The notes beneath the pieces were generated by a model, which worked only from the letters and a program-made list of their open reading frames with translations, had not been told where the DNA came from and ran no database searches. Positions 29,077 to 38,142 of a stretch of 64,000 nt of DNA are shown in pieces. The stretch's first letter is position 1, and every line of letters starts with the position of its first letter. The stretch spans positions 186,001 to 250,000 of the forward strand of contig CAJXYU010000002.1 in the NCBI GenBank assembly GCA_913063155.1, written 5' to 3'. This stretch comes from an uncultured Desulfovibrio sp. Lineage in GTDB: Bacteria; Desulfobacterota; Desulfovibrionia; Desulfovibrionales; Desulfovibrionaceae. A program made the translations under genes and the position numbers.

Positions 29077-31119
29077 ATGAAAGAAATCTCTTTCGGACAC
29101 GGATTCCGACATTTGATACTGGCGGCCCTGCTGGCGGCCTTTGCCGCTGCCGCGTTGTCCGGTTGTACGCCGGGCATTTCCTCCTGGACCCAGCGCGCCA
29201 TGCAGAGCGCGGACTTGCTGCCCACCGCCGATCTGCTGGCGGAGGCGGACAAGGCATGGAAAGCCAAAGAGTACGAGGCTGTCGAACTTTATTACAGCAA
29301 GGCTCTGGAACGTACTGATCTGGCCAAGTCCGACGAGCCTCTCGTGCAGAGCCGACTCGGCGTGAGCGCATTCCGCAACGGCCACTATCGCCAGGCCCTC
29401 GGATCCCTGAAAAAATGGGCCAATCTGGATATCAAATCCGTGAACACCTGGGAGTGGCAGGAGGCCTATCTCGGTACCATCGCGGCGTTGGGCAAGACGC
29501 AAAGGTTGCGGAACCATCTCAAGTGGACTCTGCAACAGCGTGGACTGCCGTGGGAAACCAGGCAGCAGGTGGCCCTGTGGTACTCCGATTATTTCCTGGC
29601 CGAGAACGACCTGGAGCGTTCTCTGGACGTATTGGGCGGATTCTACAAGGAAGCCCCGGACTCCGAGGCCCGCGCGGCCTTCGAGCACGATTATTTCCGA
29701 CTTATTTCCGACTACAGGGACAGCAGGCTCGATTCCCTGGTCCGTTACGTGACGCCGTCCAACCTGTATAGGTTCCCCTTTGCCCTGGTCTCTTTCGAGC
29801 ACTCCCGGCGCGGCGCGGACGACAAAAGCAAGTGGCCCGCTGCCTGGCGCAGCATGCGTACGGTTGCAGGGAGCGCCGACCTGGCTGACCGCGAGCCGTT
29901 GGTGGAGATTCTTTCCCGCCTGGAACGCAAGTACGGCCAGCCGCGCATCGGTCTGGCCCTGGCTCTGCCCGTGAGCGGCCCCTACGCCAAGGTCGGCACC
30001 CGCATTCTGCGCGGAGCGGGCGTTGCCCAGTGGAAACTATCCACCCTGGGCGTGGACATGGATATTCGGGTCATCAACACCGCGGCTCCCGGATGGGTGC
30101 AGCGGCTGCATTCGCTGCCCTCCTACTACACGCTGGTGGGCGGGCCGTTGCGCGTGGATGCCTTCAAGGAGATGCTGTCTTCCGGGCAGGGGCGCGCAAT
30201 TCTCAGGGAACGGGCCTTTTTCACCTTTCTGCCCGGCTTGGGCGAGGTGGAAGAGGGCAGGGACGCCTGGCGTTTCTTCACCAGCCGCGAAGATGAGGTG
30301 CGCAGCCTGGTGAACATGGCCGTGAAGCGCCTGGGCATACGTGATTTTGCGGTATTCTATCCGCAGGAGAAGTTCGGCAGGGCCATGGCCAAGACCTTTT
30401 ACAATGAAGCCGCACCATTGGGCGCGCGCATCCGGGGCATGGAATCCTATCCCCCCCGAGAATTGACTTCCTGGAACAAGCATATTGCCAAATTGCTCAA
30501 GGTCCCTTCGAATTTCAGCGAGAACAAGGATGTTCCCCTGCCGCTGCCCGATTTTGGCGCGGTGTTCATTCCGGACGGCTGGCGACAGGCTCAGAATCTG
30601 CTCCCCAACTTCTTTTTCTATGAAGGCGAGCAGCTCGTGTTCCTGGGCCCCGGCCTTTGGAGCCGCGCCCTGGACCGCGCCAAGGAAGTGGACGAGCACT
30701 ATTACCACCTGGCCGTTTGTCCCGGTGCGTGGTGGGCGGGCAGTGACGGAGCCTTGGCCCTTCAGGACGCGCTCACCGAGGAAGGACTCGGCAGGGCCGA
30801 CTTTTGGGTCGCTCTGGGCTTCGACTTCGTCCGTTTTTCCGGCCGTATGGGGGTGCTGCCCTCGGGTTGGGATTCGTCCGACATCAACGAGCGCATCAGC
30901 ACCGCCCAGAAGATCGACTTCAGCATGGCCGCCATGCACTGGAACGACCGCGGCGTTGCCAGACAGGACCTGTTTTTGTTCAGCCCGGTGCGCAAGGGCA
31001 AGAGCATTGCCGATTCCGAGGTTCTCAAGGGCCGTATTCAGCGCGCCACCGGACGTCGCATCCAGCGCGCCAAGGCCTATGAAGCGCGTGTTTCCGGACA
31101 AGGGGCCGGAGCGCAGTAA
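29077..31119 (+). CDS. lipoprotein with TPR-like and periplasmic ligand-binding domains (LpoA/PBP-activator type)
   Basis: A 680-residue predicted lipoprotein: signal peptide with lipobox LSGC at about residue 30. Residues 45-290 are helical and repeat-like (YEAVELYYSKALERTD, YRQALGSLKKWANLD), and 290 onward resembles a type I periplasmic binding fold (PRIGLALALPVSGPYAKVGTRILRGA). This is the architecture of penicillin-binding-protein activators such as LpoA and of related amino-acid-binding lipoproteins. No transporter genes are adjacent. It precedes gatCA, but no functional link is evident. The ribosome binding site is weak. Peptidoglycan-synthase activation is plausible but inferred from architecture only. 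Confidence 0.68.
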   Translation: MKEISFGHGFRHLILAALLAAFAAAALSGCTPGISSWTQRAMQSADLLPTADLLAEADKAWKAKEYEAVELYYSKALERTDLAKSDEPLVQSRLGVSAFRNGHYRQALGSLKKWANLDIKSVNTWEWQEAYLGTIAALGKTQRLRNHLKWTLQQRGLPWETRQQVALWYSDYFLAENDLERSLDVLGGFYKEAPDSEARAAFEHDYFRLISDYRDSRLDSLVRYVTPSNLYRFPFALVSFEHSRRGADDKSKWPAAWRSMRTVAGSADLADREPLVEILSRLERKYGQPRIGLALALPVSGPYAKVGTRILRGAGVAQWKLSTLGVDMDIRVINTAAPGWVQRLHSLPSYYTLVGGPLRVDAFKEMLSSGQGRAILRERAFFTFLPGLGEVEEGRDAWRFFTSREDEVRSLVNMAVKRLGIRDFAVFYPQEKFGRAMAKTFYNEAAPLGARIRGMESYPPRELTSWNKHIAKLLKVPSNFSENKDVPLPLPDFGAVFIPDGWRQAQNLLPNFFFYEGEQLVFLGPGLWSRALDRAKEVDEHYYHLAVCPGAWWAGSDGALALQDALTEEGLGRADFWVALGFDFVRFSGRMGVLPSGWDSSDINERISTAQKIDFSMAAMHWNDRGVARQDLFLFSPVRKGKSIADSEVLKGRIQRATGRRIQRAKAYEARVSGQGAGAQ

Positions 31120-31179
31120 CCGTTTGCAACCGACATTGATCCTCTGAGTCAGTAGATACTGTTGAAGGAGTTAGGAAAT

Positions 31180-31464
31180 ATGAAGATCAGCCCGGAAGAA
31201 GTCGCCAAGGTGGCCAAACTGGCCCGTCTGGACCTGTCCGATGACAAGATAGAGTTGTTCTCAGGTCAGCTGGACGACATTCTTAACTATATGGACAAAT
31301 TGGGTGAACTGGACACCTCCGAGGTGGAGCCCCTGTTCAGCCCGGTGGAGCACACCACGGTGTTGCGCGCCGACGAAACTCGCAAGGATTACTCCCGCGA
31401 CGAGGTGCTTTCCAATGCGCCCGAGCAGGACGGCCAGTTCTTTATTGTCCCCAGAATCGTTTAA
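31180..31464 (+). CDS. gatC: aspartyl/glutamyl-tRNA amidotransferase subunit C
   Basis: A 94-residue GatC that holds GatA and GatB together in the complex converting Glu-tRNA(Gln) and Asp-tRNA(Asn) to their amide forms. The family pattern is complete: [45 protein letters not shown], then LRADE and the terminal [11 protein letters not shown] 31180 follows GGAG. gatA follows 24 bases later; gatB is not in the window. Confidence 0.95.
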   Translation: MKISPEEVAKVAKLARLDLSDDKIELFSGQLDDILNYMDKLGELDTSEVEPLFSPVEHTTVLRADETRKDYSRDEVLSNAPEQDGQFFIVPRIV

Positions 31465-31488
31465 GCCATTACGCTCATAAGGTTTTTC

Positions 31489-32946
31489 ATGTCCGATATA
31501 CATTGCATGACATTGACTGAGATCGCCTCCAAGCTGCAGGCCCGCGAGGTGTCCGTGGAATATGTGGTTCAGTCCTGCCTGGACCGAATCCAATCCACCG
31601 AGCCCAAGGTCAAGGCCCTGCTCTCCGTTCAGGCCGAGGTTGCCCTGGAACAGGCCCGGGCCATGGACGAAGCCGGTCCCGATCCGGACAAGCCCCTGTG
31701 GGGCGTGCCGCTGGTGCTCAAGGATCTGCTGACCACCAAAAACGCCCCCACAACCTGCGGTTCCAGAATTCTGGAGAACTTCGTCCCGTTCTACGACGCC
31801 ACCGCTGTGGAGCGGCTGCGCAATGCCGGAGCCGTTCTCCTGGGCAAGGCCAACATGGATGAGTTCGCCATGGGCTCCTCCACGGAAAATTCGGCCTTCC
31901 AGCGCACCACCAACCCTTGGGACATCGACCGGGTGCCCGGTGGTTCCTCGGGCGGTTCCGGAGCGACCGTTGCCGCTTGCCAGTGCTACGGCGCCCTCGG
32001 CACCGACACCGGCGGTTCCATCCGCACTCCGGCTTCCTTCTGCGGCATAGTGGGACTCAAGCCCACCTATGGCCGCGTTTCCCGTTTCGGTCTGGTGGCT
32101 TATGGTTCCTCGCTGGATCAGATGGGGCCCATGACCCGTTCCGTGGAGGATAGTGCACGCATACTCCAGGCCATTGCCGGGCACGATCCCAAGGACTCCA
32201 CCTCCGTGGATGTGGAAGTGCCGGACTATCTCGCCGGGCTGGGCCGTTCCGACCTCAAGGGCGTGACCATCGGCATGCCCGAGGAGTATTGGGGCGAAGG
32301 ACTCGCCCCGGAAGTGGAAAAAGCCTGTCGCGCGGCCATTGCCAAGGCCGAGGAGCTGGGCGCCGCAACCGTGCCCGTCAAACTCTCCTACACGGATTAC
32401 GCCATCGCCACCTATTACATCATCGCCATGGCAGAGGCGTCCTCCAACCTGTCACGTTTTGACGGCGTGCGTTACGGCTATCGCAACAAGGAAGCCGACG
32501 AGCTTGTCGACATGTACACCCGCAGCCGTACCGAAGGGTTCGGCGACGAGGTGCAGCGCCGCATTATCATGGGCACCTACGTGCTTTCCAGTGGGTATTA
32601 TGACGCCTACTACCGCAAGGCCGCCCAAGTCCGCCGTCTGATCCGCGAGGATTTCGACAAGGCGTTTACCCAGTGCGACCTTATTGCCGGCCCGGTCTGC
32701 CCGACCACGGCGTTCCGCATCGGGGAGAAGGCCGATCCGCTGCAGATGTATCTCATCGACATCTTCACCATCTCTCTCAACCTGGCCGGTCTGCCGGGCA
32801 TGAGTTTGCCCGTGGGCCTTGGCGAGTCCAGCCAGATGCCCGTCGGTCTGCAACTCATGGGGCTGGCATTTTCCGAACCCGGCATGCTTTCCGTGGCCGA
32901 CGCCCTGGAGCGTGCGTTGCCGCCCATGCCCGTGCCCGAGATGTAA
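31489..32946 (+). CDS. gatA: aspartyl/glutamyl-tRNA amidotransferase subunit A
   Basis: A 485-residue glutamine amidase subunit of the tRNA-dependent amidotransferase. The amidase-signature Ser-cisSer-Lys triad is visible: Lys in [13 protein letters not shown] near residue 82, and the Ser-rich loop [13 protein letters not shown] followed by [16 protein letters not shown] near 155-185, where the central Ser is the nucleophile. It would release ammonia from glutamine and pass it to GatB. Immediately after gatC; a strong terminator follows at 33031. Confidence 0.97.
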   Translation: MSDIHCMTLTEIASKLQAREVSVEYVVQSCLDRIQSTEPKVKALLSVQAEVALEQARAMDEAGPDPDKPLWGVPLVLKDLLTTKNAPTTCGSRILENFVPFYDATAVERLRNAGAVLLGKANMDEFAMGSSTENSAFQRTTNPWDIDRVPGGSSGGSGATVAACQCYGALGTDTGGSIRTPASFCGIVGLKPTYGRVSRFGLVAYGSSLDQMGPMTRSVEDSARILQAIAGHDPKDSTSVDVEVPDYLAGLGRSDLKGVTIGMPEEYWGEGLAPEVEKACRAAIAKAEELGAATVPVKLSYTDYAIATYYIIAMAEASSNLSRFDGVRYGYRNKEADELVDMYTRSRTEGFGDEVQRRIIMGTYVLSSGYYDAYYRKAAQVRRLIREDFDKAFTQCDLIAGPVCPTTAFRIGEKADPLQMYLIDIFTISLNLAGLPGMSLPVGLGESSQMPVGLQLMGLAFSEPGMLSVADALERALPPMPVPEM

Positions 32947-32970
32947 ACACAAAAAAAGTAAAAGCAGGCG

Positions 32971-33030
32971 AAGCAACCTTTTGGAAAAGGTTTCTCCGCC
33001 CGGCTCCCGCTTTCAAAATTCATTGGCGTA
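32971..33030. repeat. intergenic hairpin repeat with AACCTTTT/AAAAGGTT core, copy 1
   Basis: AACCTTTT-GG-AAAAGGTT at 32975-32992, then TTCTCCGCCCGGCTCCCGC and TTTCAAAATTCATTGGCG. The same order of blocks recurs at 35364-35416 after the peroxiredoxin gene, which points to a dispersed post-gene element. Confidence 0.6.
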
Positions 33031-33069
33031 AAGGCCCTGACAGGTATTTCCTGTCAGGGCCTTTTTTTT
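33031..33069 (+). terminator. intrinsic terminator after gatA
   Basis: A perfect 14-bp stem AAGGCCCTGACAGG / CCTGTCAGGGCCTT with a five-base loop, followed by a run of Ts. The remaining 213 bases to the next gene hold a TTGACA box at 33201 and the palindrome at 33245. Confidence 0.9.
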
Positions 33070-33244
33070 CATCAATCAGGGGACTCGGAAACGAGCGGGG
33101 ACAAGGCATGAGGCGTGAAGCCGTAATCGCGAGCTTCTGGGAGATTGAAATCTATAATGTGGGGAAAAAAGAATGGAGTGCATATTTTTCAGGATTCCCC
33201 TTGACACGATGTGGGAATAAGTACAAATTGAGCTTGATTAAGAA

Positions 33245-33259
33245 TAGTAATCATTACTA
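33245..33259. promoter_or_regulatory. PerR/Fur-like operator (7-1-7 inverted repeat)
   Basis: TAGTAAT-C-ATTACTA is a perfect 7-1-7 inverted repeat in an AT-rich leader, 24 bases before the start of the persulfide-dioxygenase-like gene and about 40 bases after a TTGACA box. Its layout matches Fur-superfamily boxes such as the Bacillus PerR box (TTATAATNATTATAA). Peroxide-responsive control of this gene and the peroxiredoxin is an inference. Confidence 0.55.
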
Positions 33260-33282
33260 AATAAATTCGAGCGGAGGGTTAT

Positions 33283-34668
33283 ATGTATTTCAATCAGATT
33301 TCAGTGGAAGGCCTAGGCTGTCTTTCCTACGTCATCGGCTGTCCGGCTGCCAAAGCCTGCATGGTGGTGGACCCCAAACGGGACATTCAGGACTACCTGG
33401 ATATTGCCCGGGAAGAGGGCATGCGAATAACCCATGTCCTCAACACCCATCTGCATGCGGACCATATCAGCGGCGACCAGGAGCTTCGCAACGCCACCGG
33501 CGCGGACATCTACATCAACGGCACCGGAGTCACCGTGGACTACGAGCATAAGGAGCTGGAAGAGGGCATGGTCTTCGAGTTGGGGGCCGCCAAGGTGGAG
33601 GTCCTGCACACCCCAGGCCACACTCCCAACTCCATCTCCCTGCTGGTCACCGACAAGGTTCGCTCCGACGAACCCGAACTGCTGCTCACCGGCGACCTGC
33701 TTTTCGTGGGCGATGTGGGCCGTCCGGATCTGCCCGGGGCCGAGATTCTCGATGAACAGGTTAAAAATCTCTACAACAGCCTGTATGTGAAGCTTGCGGA
33801 TTTTCCGGATCACCTGGAGGTTTTTCCGGCCCACGGCCAGGGCTCGCTTTGCGGCCGGGGAATGAGCGCCAAGAAGAGTTCCACCCTCGGTTTCGAGCGC
33901 CGGGCCAACCCCATGCTGCGATTTGCCTCCTTCGAGGAGTTCAAGGCCGACGTGACTTCAGCGTTTCCCACCCGGCCCAAAAGTTTTTCCCATATCATCA
34001 GCACCAACAAGGCCGGGGCCGACCTGCTGGACGCCTGCCCCATGGACAAGGGGCTGACGCCGAAGCAGTTCGAAGAGATGATCCGGGAGGGAGCCGTGGT
34101 CATCGACGCCCGCAACTCGGCCGCGTTCGGAGGGTTCCACATCCCCGGCAGCGTGAACATCGGTTTTGAAAAGCAGCTTGCCAACTGGGTGGGAATGGTC
34201 GTCGAGCCCGGTTCTGACATCGTTCTGGTGGTGGACGACCATGACGATTACGAGCGCATGCTCGTGGAGTTGCATCGTATCGGCTACGATCAGGTTTTCG
34301 GCTACCTGTCCGGCGGCATTATGGCCTGGCTCAACAGCGGGCGTCCCGTGGAACAGCTGGAGCAGAGTTCGCCGCAGCAGATCTTTGAAAAAATGGATGC
34401 CGACAACGTCAGCATACTGGACGTGCGCACTCCGGCCGAGTGGAAGGGGGCGCATATCGGAGTTGCCGAGCATTTTCCGCTGTCCGACATTCTGGATGGC
34501 AAGTATCCCGACCTGCCCAAAGAACGCGAAATCGTGGTGGCCTGCGGCACGGGCTACCGCTCAAACATAGCGGCCAGCTTCATGAAGAAGCAGGGCTTTG
34601 CCAACGTCAAGTCCCTGGCCGGCGGCCTGTTCGCCTGGACCAATGCCGGTCAGCCGGTTGTATCCTGA
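33283..34668 (+). CDS. CstB-like persulfide dioxygenase-rhodanese fusion
   Basis: A 461-residue cytoplasmic protein. Residues 1-210 are a metallo-beta-lactamase domain of the persulfide dioxygenase (ETHE1) type: THLHADH (55-61), His113 in HTPGHTPNS, the diagnostic GDLLFVGDVGRPDL (137-150) and His184. Residues 255-355 are a rhodanese-like domain whose active-site loop lacks the Cys (VVDDHDDYER, 317-325). Residues 362-461 are a second rhodanese with Cys421 in ACGTGYRSN. This order (dioxygenase, pseudo-rhodanese, rhodanese) is that of Staphylococcus aureus CstB, which oxidises persulfides and yields thiosulfate. The peroxiredoxin follows 30 bases downstream, probably on the same transcript. Confidence 0.85.
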   Translation: MYFNQISVEGLGCLSYVIGCPAAKACMVVDPKRDIQDYLDIAREEGMRITHVLNTHLHADHISGDQELRNATGADIYINGTGVTVDYEHKELEEGMVFELGAAKVEVLHTPGHTPNSISLLVTDKVRSDEPELLLTGDLLFVGDVGRPDLPGAEILDEQVKNLYNSLYVKLADFPDHLEVFPAHGQGSLCGRGMSAKKSSTLGFERRANPMLRFASFEEFKADVTSAFPTRPKSFSHIISTNKAGADLLDACPMDKGLTPKQFEEMIREGAVVIDARNSAAFGGFHIPGSVNIGFEKQLANWVGMVVEPGSDIVLVVDDHDDYERMLVELHRIGYDQVFGYLSGGIMAWLNSGRPVEQLEQSSPQQIFEKMDADNVSILDVRTPAEWKGAHIGVAEHFPLSDILDGKYPDLPKEREIVVACGTGYRSNIAASFMKKQGFANVKSLAGGLFAWTNAGQPVVS

Positions 34669-34698
34669 ACAGACAATTCCAAGCAAAGGAGCACCATC

Positions 34699-35340
34699 AT
34701 GGAAAATTCATTCCCCCTCATCGGCGACCGTCTGCCGACTTTGAAAGTGACCACCACCCGAGGCGAGATGACCCTGCCGGACGACATGGCGGGCAAGTGG
34801 TTCGTCCTCTTTTCGCATCCGGCCGACTACACTCCGGTGTGCACCACCGAGTTCGTGGCCTTTCAGAAACGGTACGATGAATTCCGCAAACTCAATTGCG
34901 AGCTCATCGGCCTGTCCATCGACCAGGTCTTCTCCCACATCAAGTGGATGGAGTGGATCAAGGAGAAACTGGGCGTCGAGATCGAGTTTCCGGTCATTGC
35001 CGACGACATGGGCAACGTGGCCAAAACCATGGGCATGATCCATCCGGGCAAGGGTACCAACACCGTACGCGCCGTGTTCATCGTGGATGACAAGGGCGTC
35101 GTGCGCATCATTTTCTATTATCCGCAGGAATTGGGACGGAACATGGACGAGATTCTGCGCGCCGTGAAAGGCATGCAGACTTCGGACGCCCATGAAGTGG
35201 CCATTCCGGCCGGTTGGCCCGAAAACGAGCTCATCCAGAAGCGGGTCATCATTCCGCCGGCAAAGGATGTGGAAGCCGCCGAGCAGCGTCTCAAGGAGCA
35301 CGAAGGTTTTGATTGGTGGTTCTGCCACAGGGAATTGTAA
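34699..35340 (+). CDS. peroxiredoxin (Prx6 / archaeal AhpC-like type)
   Basis: A 213-residue thiol peroxidase. The peroxidatic cysteine lies in [11 protein letters not shown] (residues 43-53). The arm region [19 protein letters not shown] and the C-terminal extension with [22 protein letters not shown] match the 1-Cys/Prx6 group found in archaea and anaerobes, in which a C-terminal cysteine (here in WWFC) may act as a third thiol. It reduces peroxides at the expense of a thiol partner not encoded here. AAGGAG precedes the ATG. Co-transcription with the persulfide dioxygenase-like gene suggests a joint oxidative and sulfur stress response. Confidence 0.92.
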   Translation: MENSFPLIGDRLPTLKVTTTRGEMTLPDDMAGKWFVLFSHPADYTPVCTTEFVAFQKRYDEFRKLNCELIGLSIDQVFSHIKWMEWIKEKLGVEIEFPVIADDMGNVAKTMGMIHPGKGTNTVRAVFIVDDKGVVRIIFYYPQELGRNMDEILRAVKGMQTSDAHEVAIPAGWPENELIQKRVIIPPAKDVEAAEQRLKEHEGFDWWFCHREL

Positions 35341-35354
35341 GAGGCTGAAGAGCT

Positions 35355-35415
35355 GGAGGGAAAACCTTTTGCAAAAGGTTTCCCCTCCAGACCTCCCCCT
35401 TTCCAAAATACTTTG
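35355..35415. repeat. intergenic hairpin repeat with AACCTTTT/AAAAGGTT core, copy 2
   Basis: GGAGGG, AAAACCTTTT, GCAAAAGGTTT and CCCCTCC form a long palindrome at 35355-35388, followed by AGACCTCCCCCTTCCAAAAT. It has the same block order as the element at 32971-33030. Confidence 0.65.
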
Positions 35416-35504
35416 ACGAAAAGGCCGGTGCAGGATTTTCCGCACCGGGCTTTTCGTCATTATTTCATGTCGTATGTCCTTGGGCCGTCCTTGTAGTCGG
35501 TTAC
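35415..35504. repeat. copy A of the duplicated dipeptidase 3'-end/terminator module
   Basis: The terminator hairpin AAGGCCGGTGC / GCACCGGGCTT (35421-35452, one mismatch, extended by GACGAAA/TTTCGTC) serves the peroxiredoxin gene and the MFS gene from opposite sides. Together with the next roughly 45 bases, which encode the last residues of the MFS gene on the minus strand, it is strongly similar to the 3' end and terminator of the C69 dipeptidase gene at 38624-38712 (copy C) and to a relic at 37803-37871 (copy B). Confidence 0.8.
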
Positions 35505-36698
35505 GGTCCGCGAGCATACTTTCCTTTTCCGGTTGAAAACGAGATGGCAAAAAAGCATCAAGCCTCCAAGCACCGCAAGTACCCGGGCAAGAGACGCGCT
35601 GCTTGAGGTGAACAGGGCCGCGTAGCCGGAACTGATGAGAAAACCGGAACAAAAGAGAATGACTCCGTACATGGAGCTTGCGAGGCCGGCATGGTTCGGG
35701 AAGGGGCGAAGACTTGCGGCCAGGGCGTTCGCAAACACCAATCCCAGAGAAAGATAGATGGCGAAGAGTGCACAGACGAGGGTCCAAAGTGTTGCGCATT
35801 CGGCCCATTCAAGAACCAGGTTGGTAATACATGCCGTGAAGAGAAGTGTGATTCCTTTTTCAACGATCCGGGCCGGGCTGAGGTGGGCGAGCAGGCGGTT
35901 GTTGAGGAGCGAACCGAGAAAGTATCCCGACGCAATGATGAGCATGATCCAACCGTATGCCATGACTGACGAATTGTACTGATTTTGCAGAATAATCGGC
36001 CCTGCGACGTTGACGCAGCTGAAAATGCCGTAGAGCAGGGCGAGCAGGAGCATGTTGTTTCTGAACTCCGCCGCTTGGAACAAGCCTGCATAGTCCCGAG
36101 TTGTCTGTTTGATGGACAACGTTGCAGTTCGATGTCGGCTGGTTTCGCCCACATCGGCAATCAGCCAGAGCGTGAGCCCGATGCCCGCCACCCCCAGGAG
36201 CAAAAAGGAATACGTCCAGCCGAGATGATGCTGAATAGCTCCGCCGAGAGCAGGGGCCAGAATCGGGATCAGCGCCCAGGCCATGGACATATAGGAGGAG
36301 GCTACAGGAAGTTCATCTCCCTTGAAGGTATCGCGCATGATCGCACGGGCGCAAACGCTTGCGGCCCCCACGGCGACGCCCTGTATGAAACGCAAGGCGA
36401 TCACCCACCCTATGGACGGCGCCCAGATCATGGCAAGACTTGCCGCCGCGAAGAAGGGAAGCCCGATCAACAACACCGGAAGTCGTCCGAAACGGTCTGA
36501 AAGTGGACCGTGAAAAAGCTGCGAACCGCCGAACCCCAGCAGGTAAATGGATATGGTCATCTGCACTTGTTCCACGGGGGCAGCGAACAGACGGATCATG
36601 TTTGGAATGGACGGCAGGTAAATGTCCATGGCCGCCTGTCCTATGACGATCAGGCCCAACAGGAACGCCAGGGCGCGGTTTTTTTCTGCTTTTTGCAT
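35460..36698 (-). CDS. MFS drug exporter (Bcr/CflA family) with a foreign C-terminal tail
   Basis: A 412-residue transporter with twelve predicted membrane helices. The TM1 region IGQAAMDIYLPSIPNMIRLF, and GPLSDRFGRLPVLLIGLP in the loop after TM2, are the Bcr/CflA-type MFS signatures, indicating proton-driven export of drugs or small molecules. The last 14 residues (VTDYKDGPRTYDMK) do not look like MFS sequence and match the C terminus of the dipeptidase encoded at 38667 (VTNYKDGPTTYDME). The original end of this gene therefore seems to have been replaced by recombination. The AraC-type regulator gene lies directly upstream on the same strand. Confidence 0.88.
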   Translation of the reverse strand: MQKAEKNRALAFLLGLIVIGQAAMDIYLPSIPNMIRLFAAPVEQVQMTISIYLLGFGGSQLFHGPLSDRFGRLPVLLIGLPFFAAASLAMIWAPSIGWVIALRFIQGVAVGAASVCARAIMRDTFKGDELPVASSYMSMAWALIPILAPALGGAIQHHLGWTYSFLLLGVAGIGLTLWLIADVGETSRHRTATLSIKQTTRDYAGLFQAAEFRNNMLLLALLYGIFSCVNVAGPIILQNQYNSSVMAYGWIMLIIASGYFLGSLLNNRLLAHLSPARIVEKGITLLFTACITNLVLEWAECATLWTLVCALFAIYLSLGLVFANALAASLRPFPNHAGLASSMYGVILFCSGFLISSGYAALFTSSSASLARVLAVLGGLMLFCHLVFNRKRKVCSRTVTDYKDGPRTYDMK

Positions 36699-36840
36699 TC
36701 TGTTCTCCTTGTTGCGGAAGTCGGGCCGTCAGTGACTCAATACGCTTTCAGGCCACAGAACGCGCACGTTAGAAGAACGGTGTATGTCTCGTCGAATGCA
36801 TAAAGGAAAAAAAAGACGTCAAACCGGACGGAAAGGAATA

Positions 36841-37668
36841 CTATACGTATTTTCGCGGCGGCATACCGACCAACCTGCGGAAAATGGCGGAAAATGCGCT
36901 TGGTGTTTCATACCCCACGGCAAGAGCCGTTTCGAGTACGGACATTCCTGAGAGCAGCATGGGCAGGGCGGCCAGGACGCGGGACTGCTGACGCCATTCG
37001 CTGAATGTGATGCCTGTTTCGTGGCGGAACAGCCGGGACAGTGTCCGATGGGAAACCCCGGTCTCACGCCCCCACTCCTCCAGCGTTCGGGAGTCGGCCG
37101 GGTGCGCTTTCAACTGCTCACAAATAGGGACGAGTCTAGGCTCAGCCGGCCAAATGAGATTGAACTGTTCCCGCTCGGTCCAGTCCATCTCTTTGTTGAT
37201 CAACTCCATGATGAGCCCGTCACGTCCTTCTTCATCATATTTTACCGGAATTGTCGCAGACCTTATCAGAAGTTCATGCAGGAGTGGAGAGACACGGACG
37301 GTATGAGGACAGGGGGGGGCGTCGGCCCGGCAAGCTTCGGGAGCCACGAAAAAAGTTCGCAACGCCACTCTGCCGTGGGCGTGCATGGAATGGGGTTCGT
37401 GGGAAGGCACCCAGAGCGCGCGTTGGGGAGGTATGAACCAGCACATTTGCCGAGCATGTATTTCCATGACTCCCTGCTCCGCAAAGACAAGCTGTGCGCG
37501 AATATGACTATGTTCCGAAATCCTGTGTCCATTCGGAAATTCATTCGCCATGGCCGAAAACGGCCTCGGAACATGTTGGTAGTCGTCTCGGTTGACGCTT
37601 TTTTTATTCAAGACTCGTCTCCGGATCGGTTTGGTGCGAAGTCTGTCGAGGTTTTTTATTTCAGGCAA
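36841..37668 (-). CDS. AraC-family transcriptional regulator with N-terminal cupin domain
   Basis: About 275 residues. The N-terminal cupin effector domain (MANEFPNGHRISEHSHIRAQLVFAEQGVMEI, then WVPSHEPHSM) is followed by the double helix-turn-helix AraC domain from about 180 to 275, with WGRETGVSHRTLSRLFRHETGITFSEWRQQ and LETALAVGYETPSAFSAIFRRLVGMPPRKY. The effector is unknown. Position just upstream of an exporter suggests that it controls that exporter. The start is uncertain: a TTG at 37668 with weak support is used, while an ATG at 37551 would begin at the cupin domain. Confidence 0.85.
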   Translation of the reverse strand: MPEIKNLDRLRTKPIRRRVLNKKSVNRDDYQHVPRPFSAMANEFPNGHRISEHSHIRAQLVFAEQGVMEIHARQMCWFIPPQRALWVPSHEPHSMHAHGRVALRTFFVAPEACRADAPPCPHTVRVSPLLHELLIRSATIPVKYDEEGRDGLIMELINKEMDWTEREQFNLIWPAEPRLVPICEQLKAHPADSRTLEEWGRETGVSHRTLSRLFRHETGITFSEWRQQSRVLAALPMLLSGMSVLETALAVGYETPSAFSAIFRRLVGMPPRKYV

Positions 37669-37802
37669 GTCCGTTTACTAAACTGATGGCTTTCTGAGAA
37701 CAACCGTAATTTTACTATGCTGGGCAGCACCAAATACGAGGGAAGGATTGCTGTTCTTGATGAAGAGAGCATACGGCTGTGCGGAAATGATTTTTGTTTG
37801 GG

Positions 37803-37871
37803 AAAAAGGCCGGTGCGACATTCTCCTGCACCGGCCTTTTGTGTCGTTATTCCATGTCGTATGTGGTTGGG
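37803..37871. repeat. copy B: relic of the dipeptidase 3' end with its terminator
   Basis: AAAAGGCCGGTGC-N11-GCACCGGCCTTTT (37804-37840), then the minus-strand stop and the last codons PTTYDME. It is almost identical to copy C at 38624-38690 and then stops matching after GTTGGG. It lies in a non-coding stretch (37669-38142) with no gene of its own. It is the strongest mark that this region was rearranged. Confidence 0.8.
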
Positions 37872-38142
37872 ATGGTTATGTCTCCTCGTTTTCATAGCCA
37901 GGCACAATATCAGCTTTCCTGAATTTGAGAAAAGCTGCCAAGCATAAGCTTTTGGTGTGGCCCTTCTGTCGAGAGAAAGTCGTTGTCCATTAGTGTTTAA
38001 TTAATATTTTATTCGTAATCCATTTTTTTTATTGATTAACGTTGATTTTTATTGGTAGGAAGAGAGCTTCTAGTTGATAACGAACTTCAATTTCATCTAG
38101 TTCTGTGAAAGTAACCTTTTTAAACTAAATCTGAGGTGCTTG

